Below are positions 22,636-36,152 of a stretch of 64,000 nt of DNA, one piece after another. The number at the start of each line of letters is the position of its first letter. Position 1 is the stretch's first letter. This DNA is from Hypholoma sublateritium FD-334 SS-4. Its lineage: Eukaryota; Basidiomycota; Agaricomycetes; Agaricales; Strophariaceae. The stretch is taken from contig KN817526.1 of assembly GCA_000827495.1 (NCBI GenBank), forward strand, positions 186,001 through 250,000, read 5' to 3'. The position numbers and the translations under genes are program-made. The notes beneath the pieces were generated by a model. The model did not search any database. It was not told the DNA's origin and saw only the letters and a list, made by a program, of their open reading frames with translations.

Positions 22636-24353
22636 TCAGTCATCAGTCTCCCATGCCTTGTCCCACCCAAGGGCACTCCGGTCCCAGCTTGACTCCTGCT
22701 GTCCGTATCCCGACCACCCCAGTCTGTCCATCATCACCCCTGCGGCACGTACGAAGATCGTCCCATCCACCGCCCCCATCCCGGGGTGCGTCTCCACCTT
22801 CTCGCCCTTCGCTCCCGCGCGGAACGCGCCAACGACCCCGCCCGGCGGCGTGTCGCCGAAGTGCTGCGCAGCGAACACGAGCGTGCGCATCGCCTTGAGC
22901 ACATGCGAGTCCGAGTGGTAGCGCACGCCCTCGAGCAGCGCAGGCCAGGGGTTGTACTCCGCATCGTTGGCGGGGTCCCCGAGCGCCTCCGCCCCGGGCG
23001 GCGCGTACGGGTGCGCGAGGGGCGGGCGCGGGACGGCGTTGTACGACATGAGCAGCGCGGCGTCGATGCGCGGGCGCCCGCGCATGAGCATGATGAGCAT
23101 CATCACGGGGAGGTACGCGCGCAGGAACGCGGCCCTGTTCTCGCGCTTTTCGATGACGCGGCAGAACGGCTGCACGAAGAGCGACGAGTTGAGGAGGTGC
23201 ATGAGGAAGAAGTCAAGGCGCGGCGTGCGCCCAGGCTTGCCCGTGCTGAATGTCAGCAGCGTAGCGGCCCAGACGAGCTCCTCGGCCTTCTGCGCGAGCT
23301 CGGTGTCGGAAATGGTGTCGCTGATGTGCCACCCTGCGCAGAGCCGCTCGATCTCTTCGCCGCCGCCGTTGGCGATGACTGCTTTCATGCGCGCGTTGAT
23401 GAACGTGTCAGGGTTGTACGGGACAGGTTTGAGCACTTCAGACGTGTATATCTGATCCAAGAGCTCCAGGAGAGTGACGCTTTTTGCAGGCGGTGATTTG
23501 TCCAAATGAAAGTTGGATAAATTGTTATGAATTGCGGCTTGGGAAAGACCTGAATACCATATGTGAGCAGTGGTGGGAGATAAACCAAGACAAAGGCACA
23601 TACCTGTCGCGACCAGTGTCTCATTCCCAAACTCGAGTCCATACTACATCTGCATTTAATTGAGTAGAACTTGAAAAAAGTGACTGGGCATACCCCTATT
23701 GCGATCATAGGGTGGACCGCGCCAGCCATAATTCGGTTAAGCATATCGACCCCAATTGCGTTGACCTCTTCCCCAAATACGTACTTCTCAAATGTCCCGT
23801 TGACCCCGAGCTCCGCTATGGCCTCCGAGAAGAACTTCACGAACGAGCCATACGCGCTGTGGCATGATCCTCAGTGACGTCATAAACGCAAGCAGGCGCG
23901 CAGCGTGCGTACTTCTGGTTCCCGAGGTACTGCTTCCAGTTCTCCTTGTCCACTTTGATGGTCTTGTCCTGCTCTTCGACGAATTTCGGCCGCTGGTTTT
24001 TCACCGCGTCCGCGTATATTGTCCGGAGGTGGCCCGCCGAGGCGCCTAAGTCGTATGCGGCAAGTATACTTCACGCGTCCGGATACCATCAGCACAATGC
24101 AAGTGGGCTGCGTAGGCGATGCTCACTGGTGGCTGACGTGGTTGTGGAAACCTGACTGGCGGAAGTAGCAGTGGTGCTCCTCCGCGTCCTTGAGGAGCAG
24201 CTCCTCGGCGGTCGTCTTCGACGCATACGTGACGCCGGGGAGGTTGAGCTGGCCCTTGCGGCTCAGCACATACGAAAGGGCAGGCATACTTCTGGTTGCA
24301 GTGGTGGTGGAGGAGAAAAACCGCGCACTGGCAGATGTGGGGACGCGAAGCAT
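22636..24353 (-). CDS. Questin oxidase-like protein (DUF4243)
   Basis: Five exons (24127-24353, 23913-24068, 23694-23856, 23604-23643, 22636-23549) encode 499 residues. The N terminus MLRVPTSASARFFSST is basic and Ser/Thr-rich, like a mitochondrial targeting peptide. Family landmarks are a His-rich stretch before LAAYDLGASAGHLRTIY, NWKQYLGNQ, a FFSEAI segment, AGAVHPMIAIGYGLEFG and HNNLSNFHLD. The C-terminal part has MRTLVFAAQHFGD. Questin oxidase-like proteins (AflY, GedK) catalyse Baeyer-Villiger-type ring opening of anthraquinones in ascomycete pathways. Basidiomycetes have many homologues outside such clusters. There is no polyketide synthase nearby, so a secondary-metabolite role is not supported by context. 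Confidence 0.85.
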
Positions 24354-24752
24354 CGTCTGAGACTGTCCTTATAATAGTCCCCACTACTGTTTTGTGATCA
24401 TGGGACGGGATAGATGTCATGGATTACAGAGCAGGTTGAGATGTGTCATCGTGATTTAAATAAAAACGGTATGCAGTAAGAAACAATTGCGGAGAAAGTG
24501 ATTCCAATGCCGTTCAGTGCAGATTATGTATAATACAACAAAAATATTACACAGGTAGTGTCAAGTACATATAATCTTTTTGGAAAATTAGAAGAGGTGG
24601 CTTTTATAGCGCAAACCTGCCGTTTGTAGGTGTTATACAATGAGTGTGTCCTGTCGTGAATATAATTCATAAAGAAAGTGTAGTGGCCACAAAGGTCCAG
24701 AATACGAAGCGGACAAAACCAATGCGCAGCATTCAATGTCGTCCACCGGCAT
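24354..24752. other. Spacer between two minus-strand genes
   Basis: This AT-rich region contains the promoter of the questin-oxidase-like gene and the 3' flank of the secreted Ser/Thr-rich gene. Nothing else was recognised. Confidence 0.5.
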
Positions 24753-26291
24753 TTAGCGGTACGTCACAGCGGCAGTGAGCTCCGACGAGAACTCAGCCGG
24801 GGTAAGGTCGCCGCTGTCCGTGCTGGGCGCAGGAGTGATCGAAGGCGCCGGGACGCTGCTGAACACGAACGAGATGGGCACGCTGCTCGCCGTGCTCGAT
24901 GCAGCGCTCGTGTCAGATGCAGCAGTCAGGAAGATGGTCGTCCCTGGTGCACTGGACGCGGACGCAGAGCTAACCGCGTCGCTCGCCGGGGCGATTGCGC
25001 TGCTGACAGACACCGCGGTCGCGATCGGCGCGACCGTCGCCACTGCTGTGCTTGCACTGGCGGCGGCGGCGCAGTCGGTGGGGGTGACGGTGACGGTCGC
25101 GGTCGAGACGATGGTGACGGTGACGAGGCCGTCCGTGCCGATAACGACGGTGGGGGTGACCAGGCCGTTCGACGCGCTGGCGGTGGTGCTCGCTGCAACG
25201 GCGGTGACCGAGGGAAGGGCAACTGAGGAAACTGCCGCCGCGCTCGACGTGGTGGGGAGCGCAAACTGGCGGCGGCGGTAAGGGGAGGCAGATGCCGATG
25301 CGAGTGCGTCCGCCGCTGCCGACAGTGAGATTGTCGTCGCGGCGCTGTCCGTTGCTGAGCTAGCTGTCGTCGAGCTTGCCGACGCCGTTACCGTTTCAGT
25401 GACGGTGACCACCGAGATAGGCTCCTGGCCCCCGGTCGCACTGGCGCTAGCGGCAGTTAGTTGGATGGTGGTGCCCGCGACGGAGGACGTCGAAGCATCG
25501 GCCGTGTTCAAAGTTATGGTGGAAGCAGTGGGGGTTACAGACGAGACAGAAATGGCGGTCGGCGCCGAGACGCTTGTCGATGTGCCGTCGTCACAGTCCG
25601 AGTCGTCATCTCCGCTATCGGCACTGGCCGTGGCACTGGGTTCAGAGTCACCATCATCGCAATCGTCGCCTCCATCTGAGGTGGGAGTCGCAGTGGAAGT
25701 AGAAGTTGCAACTGGAGTAGACATGCTAGAGTCCGAGCTGGAAGACGCAGTGGCAGTAGGAATAATCTGGATCGAGCTGGAAGGGTTGGCATTGGCGACG
25801 GAGGATGTGTCATTGCCGTCAACACCTCCGCTGACGCCCGCATTCTCAAAGAACGTCGTGGCCATGTCCTGGCTTGTGCAAATAATAGAAGTAGTGGCGT
25901 CGACTGGAACGGCAAGGCATCGCAGTGAAGTTGCGCATGCTGTGACATTCCATGTTTGATTTATGCACTGAGCAATCGTCTGCGTTCCGAAGCAGGTGGT
26001 ATCTCCATCTAAAAGGCCATCAGTATACGGATTATTCAATAAACAGAAGAGCATAGACGCACTATTGCATGCCGCCGTTGTATCGTTGGCTGTTTCGAAG
26101 CCTGCGTTGAGTTTCTGAGCGGTGAGGGCTGCCTCCTTGACAGTTGAATTCTGATCAGCGGTCGTCGTTGTGTTTGTATTCGGAAGAGTTGTATTAGAAT
26201 CTTGACGTGTCCAAAAAGTTGGAGCTGCGTTGACTGGCGCAAGGATAGAACACAGCGCTAAAAGCACGAGTGAAGTGGCTTTGAAAGACAT
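24753..26291 (-). CDS. Secreted Ser/Thr/Ala-rich cell-surface protein
   Basis: This single-exon gene encodes about 512 residues from the ATG at 26291; an in-frame ATG five codons upstream is also possible. A signal peptide (MSFKATSLVLLALCSILAPVNA) is followed by a region of about 140 residues with six or more cysteines and several Asn-x-Thr sequons (for example CNSASMLFCLLNN and CINQTWNVTACATSLRC). The remaining 350 residues are low-complexity Ser/Thr/Ala/Val with Asp-rich patches (GDDCDDGDSEPS), as expected of an O-mannosylated stalk. No hydrophobic C-terminal GPI-addition signal is visible (the end is ELTAAVTYR), so it is more likely secreted or wall-associated than GPI-anchored. I do not recognise the Cys domain. 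Confidence 0.75.
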   Translation of the reverse strand: MSFKATSLVLLALCSILAPVNAAPTFWTRQDSNTTLPNTNTTTTADQNSTVKEAALTAQKLNAGFETANDTTAACNSASMLFCLLNNPYTDGLLDGDTTCFGTQTIAQCINQTWNVTACATSLRCLAVPVDATTSIICTSQDMATTFFENAGVSGGVDGNDTSSVANANPSSSIQIIPTATASSSSDSSMSTPVATSTSTATPTSDGGDDCDDGDSEPSATASADSGDDDSDCDDGTSTSVSAPTAISVSSVTPTASTITLNTADASTSSVAGTTIQLTAASASATGGQEPISVVTVTETVTASASSTTASSATDSAATTISLSAAADALASASASPYRRRQFALPTTSSAAAVSSVALPSVTAVAASTTASASNGLVTPTVVIGTDGLVTVTIVSTATVTVTPTDCAAAASASTAVATVAPIATAVSVSSAIAPASDAVSSASASSAPGTTIFLTAASDTSAASSTASSVPISFVFSSVPAPSITPAPSTDSGDLTPAEFSSELTAAVTYR

Positions 26292-26889
26292 TCGTATAGT
26301 TAACACTAGGAGTATGAATTGTGGTCGTCGAGGAATCGTCTACGAGGCACCGGGCCTTGTGAAAGAGAGAAGCGGAAGAAAGAGGGGAATGGAAAAGAAA
26401 CGGTGGCGGTGGAGGAGAAAGACATAGCTGGCCGTCGATTTCTTATATGGTGGATGGGAGCGAGGAGACAATTGGATTTCTCTTTGGCCATTGTTCAGAG
26501 CCGGCCACTTGCCGACGTTGCCACAGGGCCTATTGTTTGGTTTTCATCCTCGGCCCGGGTTGCCGCGGTACCGTAACAGAGTAAATCAGGGTTAAAAATA
26601 GAACATGGCCGTTGCTGTGCTCTATGTAATGTAACGCCGCAAAGAGCGTCTAAGTTCTTGCAAAGCACACCGCGTCAAGGTATAGGTAAGTAATTACAGC
26701 CCTCAACAGATTTTACAAACAGGTCGGAAATACAACAAAGATTTGACAAAGATGGGGGAGTTGTGGCGTTTCAGTAGTTGTAGACAGAAACAGTCCCTCA
26801 TATATCGTAATTAGTAGATATATCATAAAAATGGATAAGACATGGAAACAACGAATGACCGACCAACTTCGAAGTTCGGGCAGCATTTA
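26292..26889. other. Spacer between two minus-strand genes
   Basis: This is the promoter of the secreted protein gene and the 3' flank of the long membrane-protein gene. A purine-rich stretch runs from 26355 to 26420. No gene was seen. Confidence 0.5.
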
Positions 26890-29800
26890 CTAGTAGATCG
26901 GCTCAGGCGTCTCAGTTCTAACGACGGCATGAGCGGGCAAGAACACATCGGATAGCCAGTATACCCCCGGACTATCGTCTCGCAATACGACCTTCAGGAT
27001 ATTCGGCTGCTCAGCGTCCCGCATAAACGTTTCGGGGAGGAAGATGTCCTCGTTCTCGAAGTTGTCTATGACCTCCTCGGATACCCCCCATGTGCATTCG
27101 AGCGCGTGGTCGTTCAGCAAGATATCCACGCGGCCCTTACTCGTCGTCATGCAGTGCCGCAGGGTGATGATGTGATCGCGTTTCTCGAGAACGTGGAAGT
27201 AGACAATGCAGACTATCCTTCCCGGCTCGTCGAAAACAAGGTACGGATTTCCCTTGCGGTAGAGGTCGGTGACGAACCCGTTCCCATAAAAGCACATGTC
27301 TTGCTTCGCTTCGAGGGCCGCCAGCATACGGGGGTTCATTCCGGATTTGAGGATTTCAATGTTGGCTAAACTTTCGTCCCCGAATCGCCACCAGCGCGAT
27401 GCAAGGCCGGTGATCAGCTTGACACCCATGATAATCGAAAGAATATCTTCGGAGGTGAGCTGAGACGACTGGCTGACGTCGACAAACGCGAAGTCCTGGC
27501 TCCTTGAAAGCGCTCGCTTCATATTTTGCCGGCCACCGACAGCCCTGACGGAGGCATCGGAGACGCGAAGGTATTTGTGCGTTCTCTCCATCAGGCGCAG
27601 TCGCTCTTTCAGAGACTCGGAGCCCCAATAAGCTACCAGGTCATGCGATTCGGCCGTCAAGACATTGTTCATTTGCAACTCCTCGAATTCTGACCACTGG
27701 TCGTTCATCCTCGTGAACAGCTGGTCGGCCCGCTGGAAACACCTATTCCTCATACACTCGAACTGCTTGGATACATTCTTGTTGGCAAGCTTGTCTTTCA
27801 TGTGCTTATCATTGAGGTCTTTGAGCGCGGCCTCCAGTCTTACTTGCAACTTCTTTTTGAATTTGTGGGGGTGAAGTGTCGGTGTTTCGGGGTGTTTTAC
27901 GTCATCGCCAGTGCAGGTAGGAGATGATTGAAGATACCCCATGTCATGCCCGCTGAGAATCCGGGTCTGTTCCTTGAAAATCAGAGAGTAAGCGGATGTT
28001 TTGCCAGTATAATCATCTATGGCGCCGCGATTTGCATCTGACATTTTGCGTGTCATTTTTTCCGTTAGGTCCTTCCAAGCAGCAGTTATTTTTTCGCCCA
28101 CAGGATCATTATACTTCCTAGCGCGGATCCTCTTCTCCGTAGCGTCTGCTTGGCCGTGCAGGCGACTGCGCCTGTTCTCCATCTGCAACCGTAGTTCTGA
28201 TTCCAGCAGATCCCTCCGCTCGTCTGCAAGCCTGCCGCTCAGCTGCCCACGCCTGATGTCTTCGCCGTGCTGCTTGGTGCTGGGCTTCAGAGCAGCGTCG
28301 CCGTTCACCTGCGGCGTAAAAGTATGGTGCAAAACGGCCTTGGCCATGTTCTCATGGCGCACCTGCACCATGTGAGACCATTTCGCCGCGGTGCCCTTCA
28401 GGATGCGCTCCAAGCGGGTGCGGCATTCGATGAGTAGGTACTCCACTTCGTTGGCCTCGTACATGTGGATAATGTCTACAAGCTCGGTTTCTTTGAAAGC
28501 GCGATCGATCGGTACGTCCTCAAAGAGCTCCTTAGCGTAGAGAGCGATGTAGAGCTCTATCCATTCCTCGAGACGCCGCAGCATAAACCTCCACCGGCGA
28601 TCCACCTGGCCCTGTTGGAGGTAGATCATGTCTTCCTCTGTTAATGATATGGAACGCGCATCGTTTGCTTGCAAGTTCGAGTCCGCATCCGCTTTGTCCT
28701 TTCTCTGACGGAGGTGACGCATCGCCCATGATTTGCCGAAAGGGGCCTTTCGGTGTGTGTTTGTCATTTGTTCCAGCAACTTGGCCAGAATCTGGTCGTA
28801 GTGAGCGTTCAAGTGGTCCATGAACCGAGCATCTGCCGTGAAAAAATGTGTTTTCGGCTCCGTGAGGCCCGCCGGCGAGAAATCAACCTTGACGTTGACG
28901 GCAGTACTCCCAGGGATAGACTCAAGTTTGGATATGTATATCGAGAAACCGCTGTACTCACTGCCTTTGAACAAGATTCTGCTCGTCTGCTCCCTGTAGT
29001 CCGATATGACAATGTAGAGAATGGCGTGGGGTAGAGGACCGCCGTGTTTCAGGGAGCCGGCGCCTTTCGCGGTAAGGATATAATACAGAGCAACATCGTT
29101 GACGTTGAACAGTGGCAGCGGCCCCGTGTATGCGACGATGTCTTCAAGGAAGCTGTTGGCTCTGATCACGGGAGCTACGCTATCCTCTTTGATGTCGTCC
29201 TGGAATTTATCGCATGTAATGAGAGGGGCGTGGGACGCAAGCTGGAGTTTGAACACAATGCCTTTCGCGTCGTCCCAGGCAGGATTTACGGCCCAAACAA
29301 GGATCCTGACAATGGAAAGAAGTGCTTCTATGATCAGCCAAGCGATGGGCCCAAATGAATCGTTTGCTGAATGCTGAACGAGGTAGAAGCACCCAATGTA
29401 CCCGCCGACCGTCAAAGCTATGCCGACTACGAGAGCAGACCAAAGAAAGGGATTAAACCATGGTGGGATGGTTTTGTTCATCGACTCCAGTTGCCTTCTA
29501 TGTTCGGATTCAAATATATCCTTTACGGTTTTCAAGTCGTTGACTTTCTCGTGATCACCCGACCGTAACCGCCTTTGTAGTGCCCAAATACACCTTTCCG
29601 ATGAAATATCGGCGCTCCACACCTCTGTGTTTTCCTCTTCCGAATTTCTCGTGACTTTATCACTGATGAGCATGTCCAAGTCGATTTTATCCTCCTTCGC
29701 CAATCGATCGATTGTAAGAAAGAGAAGTCTTGTCTTGAGGAGGACCAGAATTCGGATCTCGATAAGGAATTGCGCTGTATTGACACAGATTGCAGACCCC

Positions 29801-30357
29801 GCAACGCGACAGACGGGGAATCCCCAGCCCGATGAAAATAGGAACTTGCCCAACGAATGTGGTGCATCATGGATGATGACAATGTATGGGAGGAGCCCGG
29901 CAGCCGCAATGACCAGGGTGAATAGCACGAGCAAGAAATTCCACCAGGTGATCCCTTTCCCTGAGGAAACCGTCAGGTCCTCCACATTTTCGATATGTTC
30001 ATCGGCCAACATTGCTTCCAAACGGCTTTCTGCCAGAAATCGTTGCGGATGTGCAGGATCCAAGGCAATCATGGGCGCTACAACACCATTCGGAGTGAAA
30101 CCGCCGTCGTTGAGTTTCTTCGCGCCCAGAAACTGGAATTGTGGAATGCTAAGACTAGCTATGAGGATGTTGAAGGCCGCGCGGACTATTCCAAGACTGC
30201 CGAAGATGGATATTGGCGTAACAGAGGAATACAGGAATCCTCTGTCAAGGGCGGACCCAACGTGTTTTTCGCATTGCTCAGTACCCAAAAGTGGCAGAAG
30301 CGCTGAGATGTCCTGGATGCCTCCAGTGACCGTTCCGCTGAAATTGGACGAAGCCAT
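26890..30357 (-). CDS. Large intronless multi-pass membrane protein, unknown
   Basis: One uninterrupted frame encodes 1155 residues, striking in a window where most genes have an intron every few hundred bases. The N-terminal third has hydrophobic segments near residues 45-70 (GIVRAAFNILIASLSI), 140-165 (NFLLVLFTLVIAAAGLLPYI), 180-215, and a pair near 310-365 (SALVVGIALTVGGYIGCFYLV, AWLIIEALLSIVRILVWAV). The C-terminal 750 residues are soluble, charged and partly helical or coiled coil (residues about 640-900), ending SDVFLPAHAVVRTETPEPIY. I know of similar large hypothetical proteins in agaricomycete genomes but no assigned function. No P-loop, protease or transporter signature was found. 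Confidence 0.75.
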   Translation of the reverse strand: MASSNFSGTVTGGIQDISALLPLLGTEQCEKHVGSALDRGFLYSSVTPISIFGSLGIVRAAFNILIASLSIPQFQFLGAKKLNDGGFTPNGVVAPMIALDPAHPQRFLAESRLEAMLADEHIENVEDLTVSSGKGITWWNFLLVLFTLVIAAAGLLPYIVIIHDAPHSLGKFLFSSGWGFPVCRVAGSAICVNTAQFLIEIRILVLLKTRLLFLTIDRLAKEDKIDLDMLISDKVTRNSEEENTEVWSADISSERCIWALQRRLRSGDHEKVNDLKTVKDIFESEHRRQLESMNKTIPPWFNPFLWSALVVGIALTVGGYIGCFYLVQHSANDSFGPIAWLIIEALLSIVRILVWAVNPAWDDAKGIVFKLQLASHAPLITCDKFQDDIKEDSVAPVIRANSFLEDIVAYTGPLPLFNVNDVALYYILTAKGAGSLKHGGPLPHAILYIVISDYREQTSRILFKGSEYSGFSIYISKLESIPGSTAVNVKVDFSPAGLTEPKTHFFTADARFMDHLNAHYDQILAKLLEQMTNTHRKAPFGKSWAMRHLRQRKDKADADSNLQANDARSISLTEEDMIYLQQGQVDRRWRFMLRRLEEWIELYIALYAKELFEDVPIDRAFKETELVDIIHMYEANEVEYLLIECRTRLERILKGTAAKWSHMVQVRHENMAKAVLHHTFTPQVNGDAALKPSTKQHGEDIRRGQLSGRLADERRDLLESELRLQMENRRSRLHGQADATEKRIRARKYNDPVGEKITAAWKDLTEKMTRKMSDANRGAIDDYTGKTSAYSLIFKEQTRILSGHDMGYLQSSPTCTGDDVKHPETPTLHPHKFKKKLQVRLEAALKDLNDKHMKDKLANKNVSKQFECMRNRCFQRADQLFTRMNDQWSEFEELQMNNVLTAESHDLVAYWGSESLKERLRLMERTHKYLRVSDASVRAVGGRQNMKRALSRSQDFAFVDVSQSSQLTSEDILSIIMGVKLITGLASRWWRFGDESLANIEILKSGMNPRMLAALEAKQDMCFYGNGFVTDLYRKGNPYLVFDEPGRIVCIVYFHVLEKRDHIITLRHCMTTSKGRVDILLNDHALECTWGVSEEVIDNFENEDIFLPETFMRDAEQPNILKVVLRDDSPGVYWLSDVFLPAHAVVRTETPEPIY

Positions 30358-33693
<3,336 letters not shown>

Positions 33694-34247
33694 GTGTATT
33701 GCGCACTTGACTCCCAGCAGTTCTATGGTGTATCAACTACACGTCCATTTACAAAAGCAGCATCCAAGAGGTGGTAAACGCTGCGCATTCGCGATACGGG
33801 GCTGTTTGCATGCTGGCGTAAATCCAACATTATTTGTCGGACCGTACGCAAGGTTTTCGTGGTGTTCGTACAGCCTAAAGGCGGTCCGCGCCGCAAATAC
33901 ATCACCTGGTACCCTCACAGTGACCTTTTTCTTGCCGACCTTAGGAGAGTCTGAATTTTCCATCGATGCTGGGGTAATATTCCATGTGTATCCCAGTCTC
34001 CTTCACAGGATCAAATAGTGGCGACAACCCAGCAAATGCGCGTTACCATTATATTATACAAGAGAAGGTCCAAGTACAGCAGGATTAAATGCGACTATAA
34101 ATGCGATTTCCTACGAAACAATAAACAGATGCTAGATTATTTAGCATCAGCAATGCTAATGATTATCGAAATCAAGTATAGTAGAACGAAAGCGGAGGGA
34201 ACATATCCAAAAATTAAACACATATCACGGCGGGCGCACAAGGCTAT
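33694..34247. other. Convergent 3' flanks
   Basis: This region lies between MSM1 (+) and the unknown minus-strand gene. It is AT-rich from 34020 to 34240. Nothing else was recognised. Confidence 0.5.
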
Positions 34248-35394
34248 TCAGTAGTCAGACTCGTCGTCGTAGTAGTTCGCGCCGGCGCCGACCTGCGTCA
34301 CCTCGAACTTGATTGTGCATTTGAGGCTATTCCTCGCATAGTTGACCTCAAAATTCCGGATCGCGACGTCGCATGCCGACAGCTTGACGGACTTGGCGAA
34401 ACCACCACCACCACCGAAGCCGAAGCCGCCACCATAGTTGCGTGTGCCGCTTCCTACATAGAACGATGAAATACGTCAGTGATCGGAGGATGCGTCGTGT
34501 GGTGCGACATACCTCCACGGGACCAGATGTTCCCCTTGAGCGGCTTCAGCTCGTCGCCAAAGAATGCGGCAATCTGGGCTTGGTTTTCCTGCAGACGCAA
34601 ATAGGGGTGAGCTAAGAAAACGTTGGCAAGATAACCAACAAATGACGCACAAATCTCATTATCGTCACCGTGCTCTTCGGCTTGCACTCGGGTGTTGGCT
34701 GCACGAGCAGCCCTTTACCCGCGAACATGGCATCGAAGTCGGCCGGTTCGAGCACCTCGTCGATCTTTATCGTCTTCGCCGTCCCCTGGAATTTGACGTC
34801 GTTCGACTTGCAATCTTTCTTCAGCCTGATGGAGGGGGGTGGAGGGTCAGCGAGACTCTGCGTCAGAAAGCAGAGAGGAGGGCGTACTGGTCGAATATCT
34901 TCTTCACCTGGATCTTACGCTTCTTCTCGTCTGCCTTTGCCGATGCATTGGGTGTGGGCGCGCTGCTATCTGCCGCGGCACTCGTTCGCGCGCGTTTAGC
35001 AGGTGGGGCTTGCGTGCTGATCTCATCTTCAAGCTGAACATACGGCGTCATCAGTTGAGTATTTGCAACGGGGAACGCGCGTGTTACCTCCAGGATTCGT
35101 AACCGCATAGCCTCCACAATCTTCACAGGGGGGTCAAAAGTTAAAACCGCTGGCAGGACAGACCTGAAACCTCACACACCTCCGGGGTCGCCTTGTCTAT
35201 CTTCGACGTAATATCGAGTTTTTCTGCATAACATGTGAAGTTCAGCATGCCCGTAGCGGGGAGCAGTGGAGCCTGAGCGCACCGCCGTTGCTCATCGTGA
35301 GCGTCCGCTTGCGCGTCCCGCCCATCTGGAGTGTCGTCTGCTTCAGTGAGCCCGAAGGTGCGTTCTCCTTGACTGCGGCTGCCGGTGGAGCCAT
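34248..35394 (-). CDS. Unknown small soluble protein, Gly-rich C-terminal part
   Basis: About seven short exons join in frame from the ATG at 35394 (MAPPAAAVKENAPSGSLK). A 59-nt intron with donor after TMSNG restores the frame into EKLDITSKIDKATPE. Then come IVEAMRLRILE, a linker with a likely NLS (PPAKRARTS) and Lys-rich DEKKRKIQVKKIFDQ. A folded stretch follows, with SNDVKFQGTAKTIKIDEVLE and FAGKGLLVQPTPE. The C-terminal part has a Gly/Phe-rich run, then SVKLSACDVAIRNFEVNYA and an acidic end (YYDDESDY). The product is roughly 250 residues. I recognise no family. The basic patches and acidic tail suggest a nuclear protein, but that is inference. The middle junctions near 34600 are the least certain. 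Confidence 0.6.
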
Positions 35395-36152
35395 GATGTA
35401 TGAAAGACGCGTGTGCGAAGAGAGTAGGGTGGACGAAGGACAAAAAGCAAAATCAAGGACAAAAGAACGCGTCGGCGCGTCGCAAATTACCTTTTGAAGG
35501 GAAGCGCGATTTCCCACGCCACCGGCGCGTCAAGCGTTCGAACGTATTGCCTGCCAGAGGCGTGGCTGGTTCTCTCGCCGCTGTGCTTGATTAATGTATG
35601 TCGTATAAACGGACAGCTACATAAAATCCACAAAATGGGAACTCTTTGTTTGGACGTCCCTTCATTTGGAAGGCTGTATGACAAAAGCTGGTCTGGACTG
35701 ACCATCCTTCAACCGGGACAGTGCGACAGTGCACATGGTTCTAGACGGACCAAAAAATGAGATACCGTTATCCGAAACGCACTTGTGTGTAAACCATTTC
35801 CGTCCCAAACGCGGCGTACAATTTATCATGACGCCGTTGACGCATTGTCCTCATTAGAAAGAGTGGATAGAAATACAACAAAGATCAATCTAATTGTAAT
35901 ACATACATTGGACGCAATGTAGCACGGTCTGGTGCGTCGTTATGTCGGCGCAAAGCGACACCTTCACAGCGCATCACGCTGCAGGTCAAACGTCGACTCC
36001 GGCCCCAGTGCATTTTTTGAGGCTTTCGCCATTTCAGCCAAGTGTTCTACAGGACAATCGAAGATGAGCAACACTCAAGCAGAGCACAAGATGCATGGAC
36101 GAACTTTCGATCTCTTTCAGCAATTCCTCCTACAGGTAAAACGCGTCAGCAT
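35395..36152. other. Spacer between two minus-strand genes
   Basis: This contains the promoter of the unknown gene at 35394 and the 3' flank of the K+ channel gene. Nothing else was recognised. Confidence 0.5.

Noticed and set aside
22786..23496. Long + strand open frame of 236 codons
   Set aside because: It is antisense to the questin-oxidase-like exon, Arg-rich and caused by GC-rich codon bias.
22636..24353. Secondary-metabolite cluster around the questin-oxidase-like gene
   Set aside because: No polyketide synthase, methyltransferase or cluster regulator is nearby; the neighbours are unrelated.
24753..26291. GPI anchor on the Ser/Thr-rich protein
   Set aside because: The C terminus ELTAAVTYR has no hydrophobic tail needed for GPI attachment.
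35141..35443. Alternative minus-strand frame around APLLPATGMLNFTC
   Set aside because: A 59-nt GT-AG intron removes most of it and joins TMSNG to EKLDITSK in frame.
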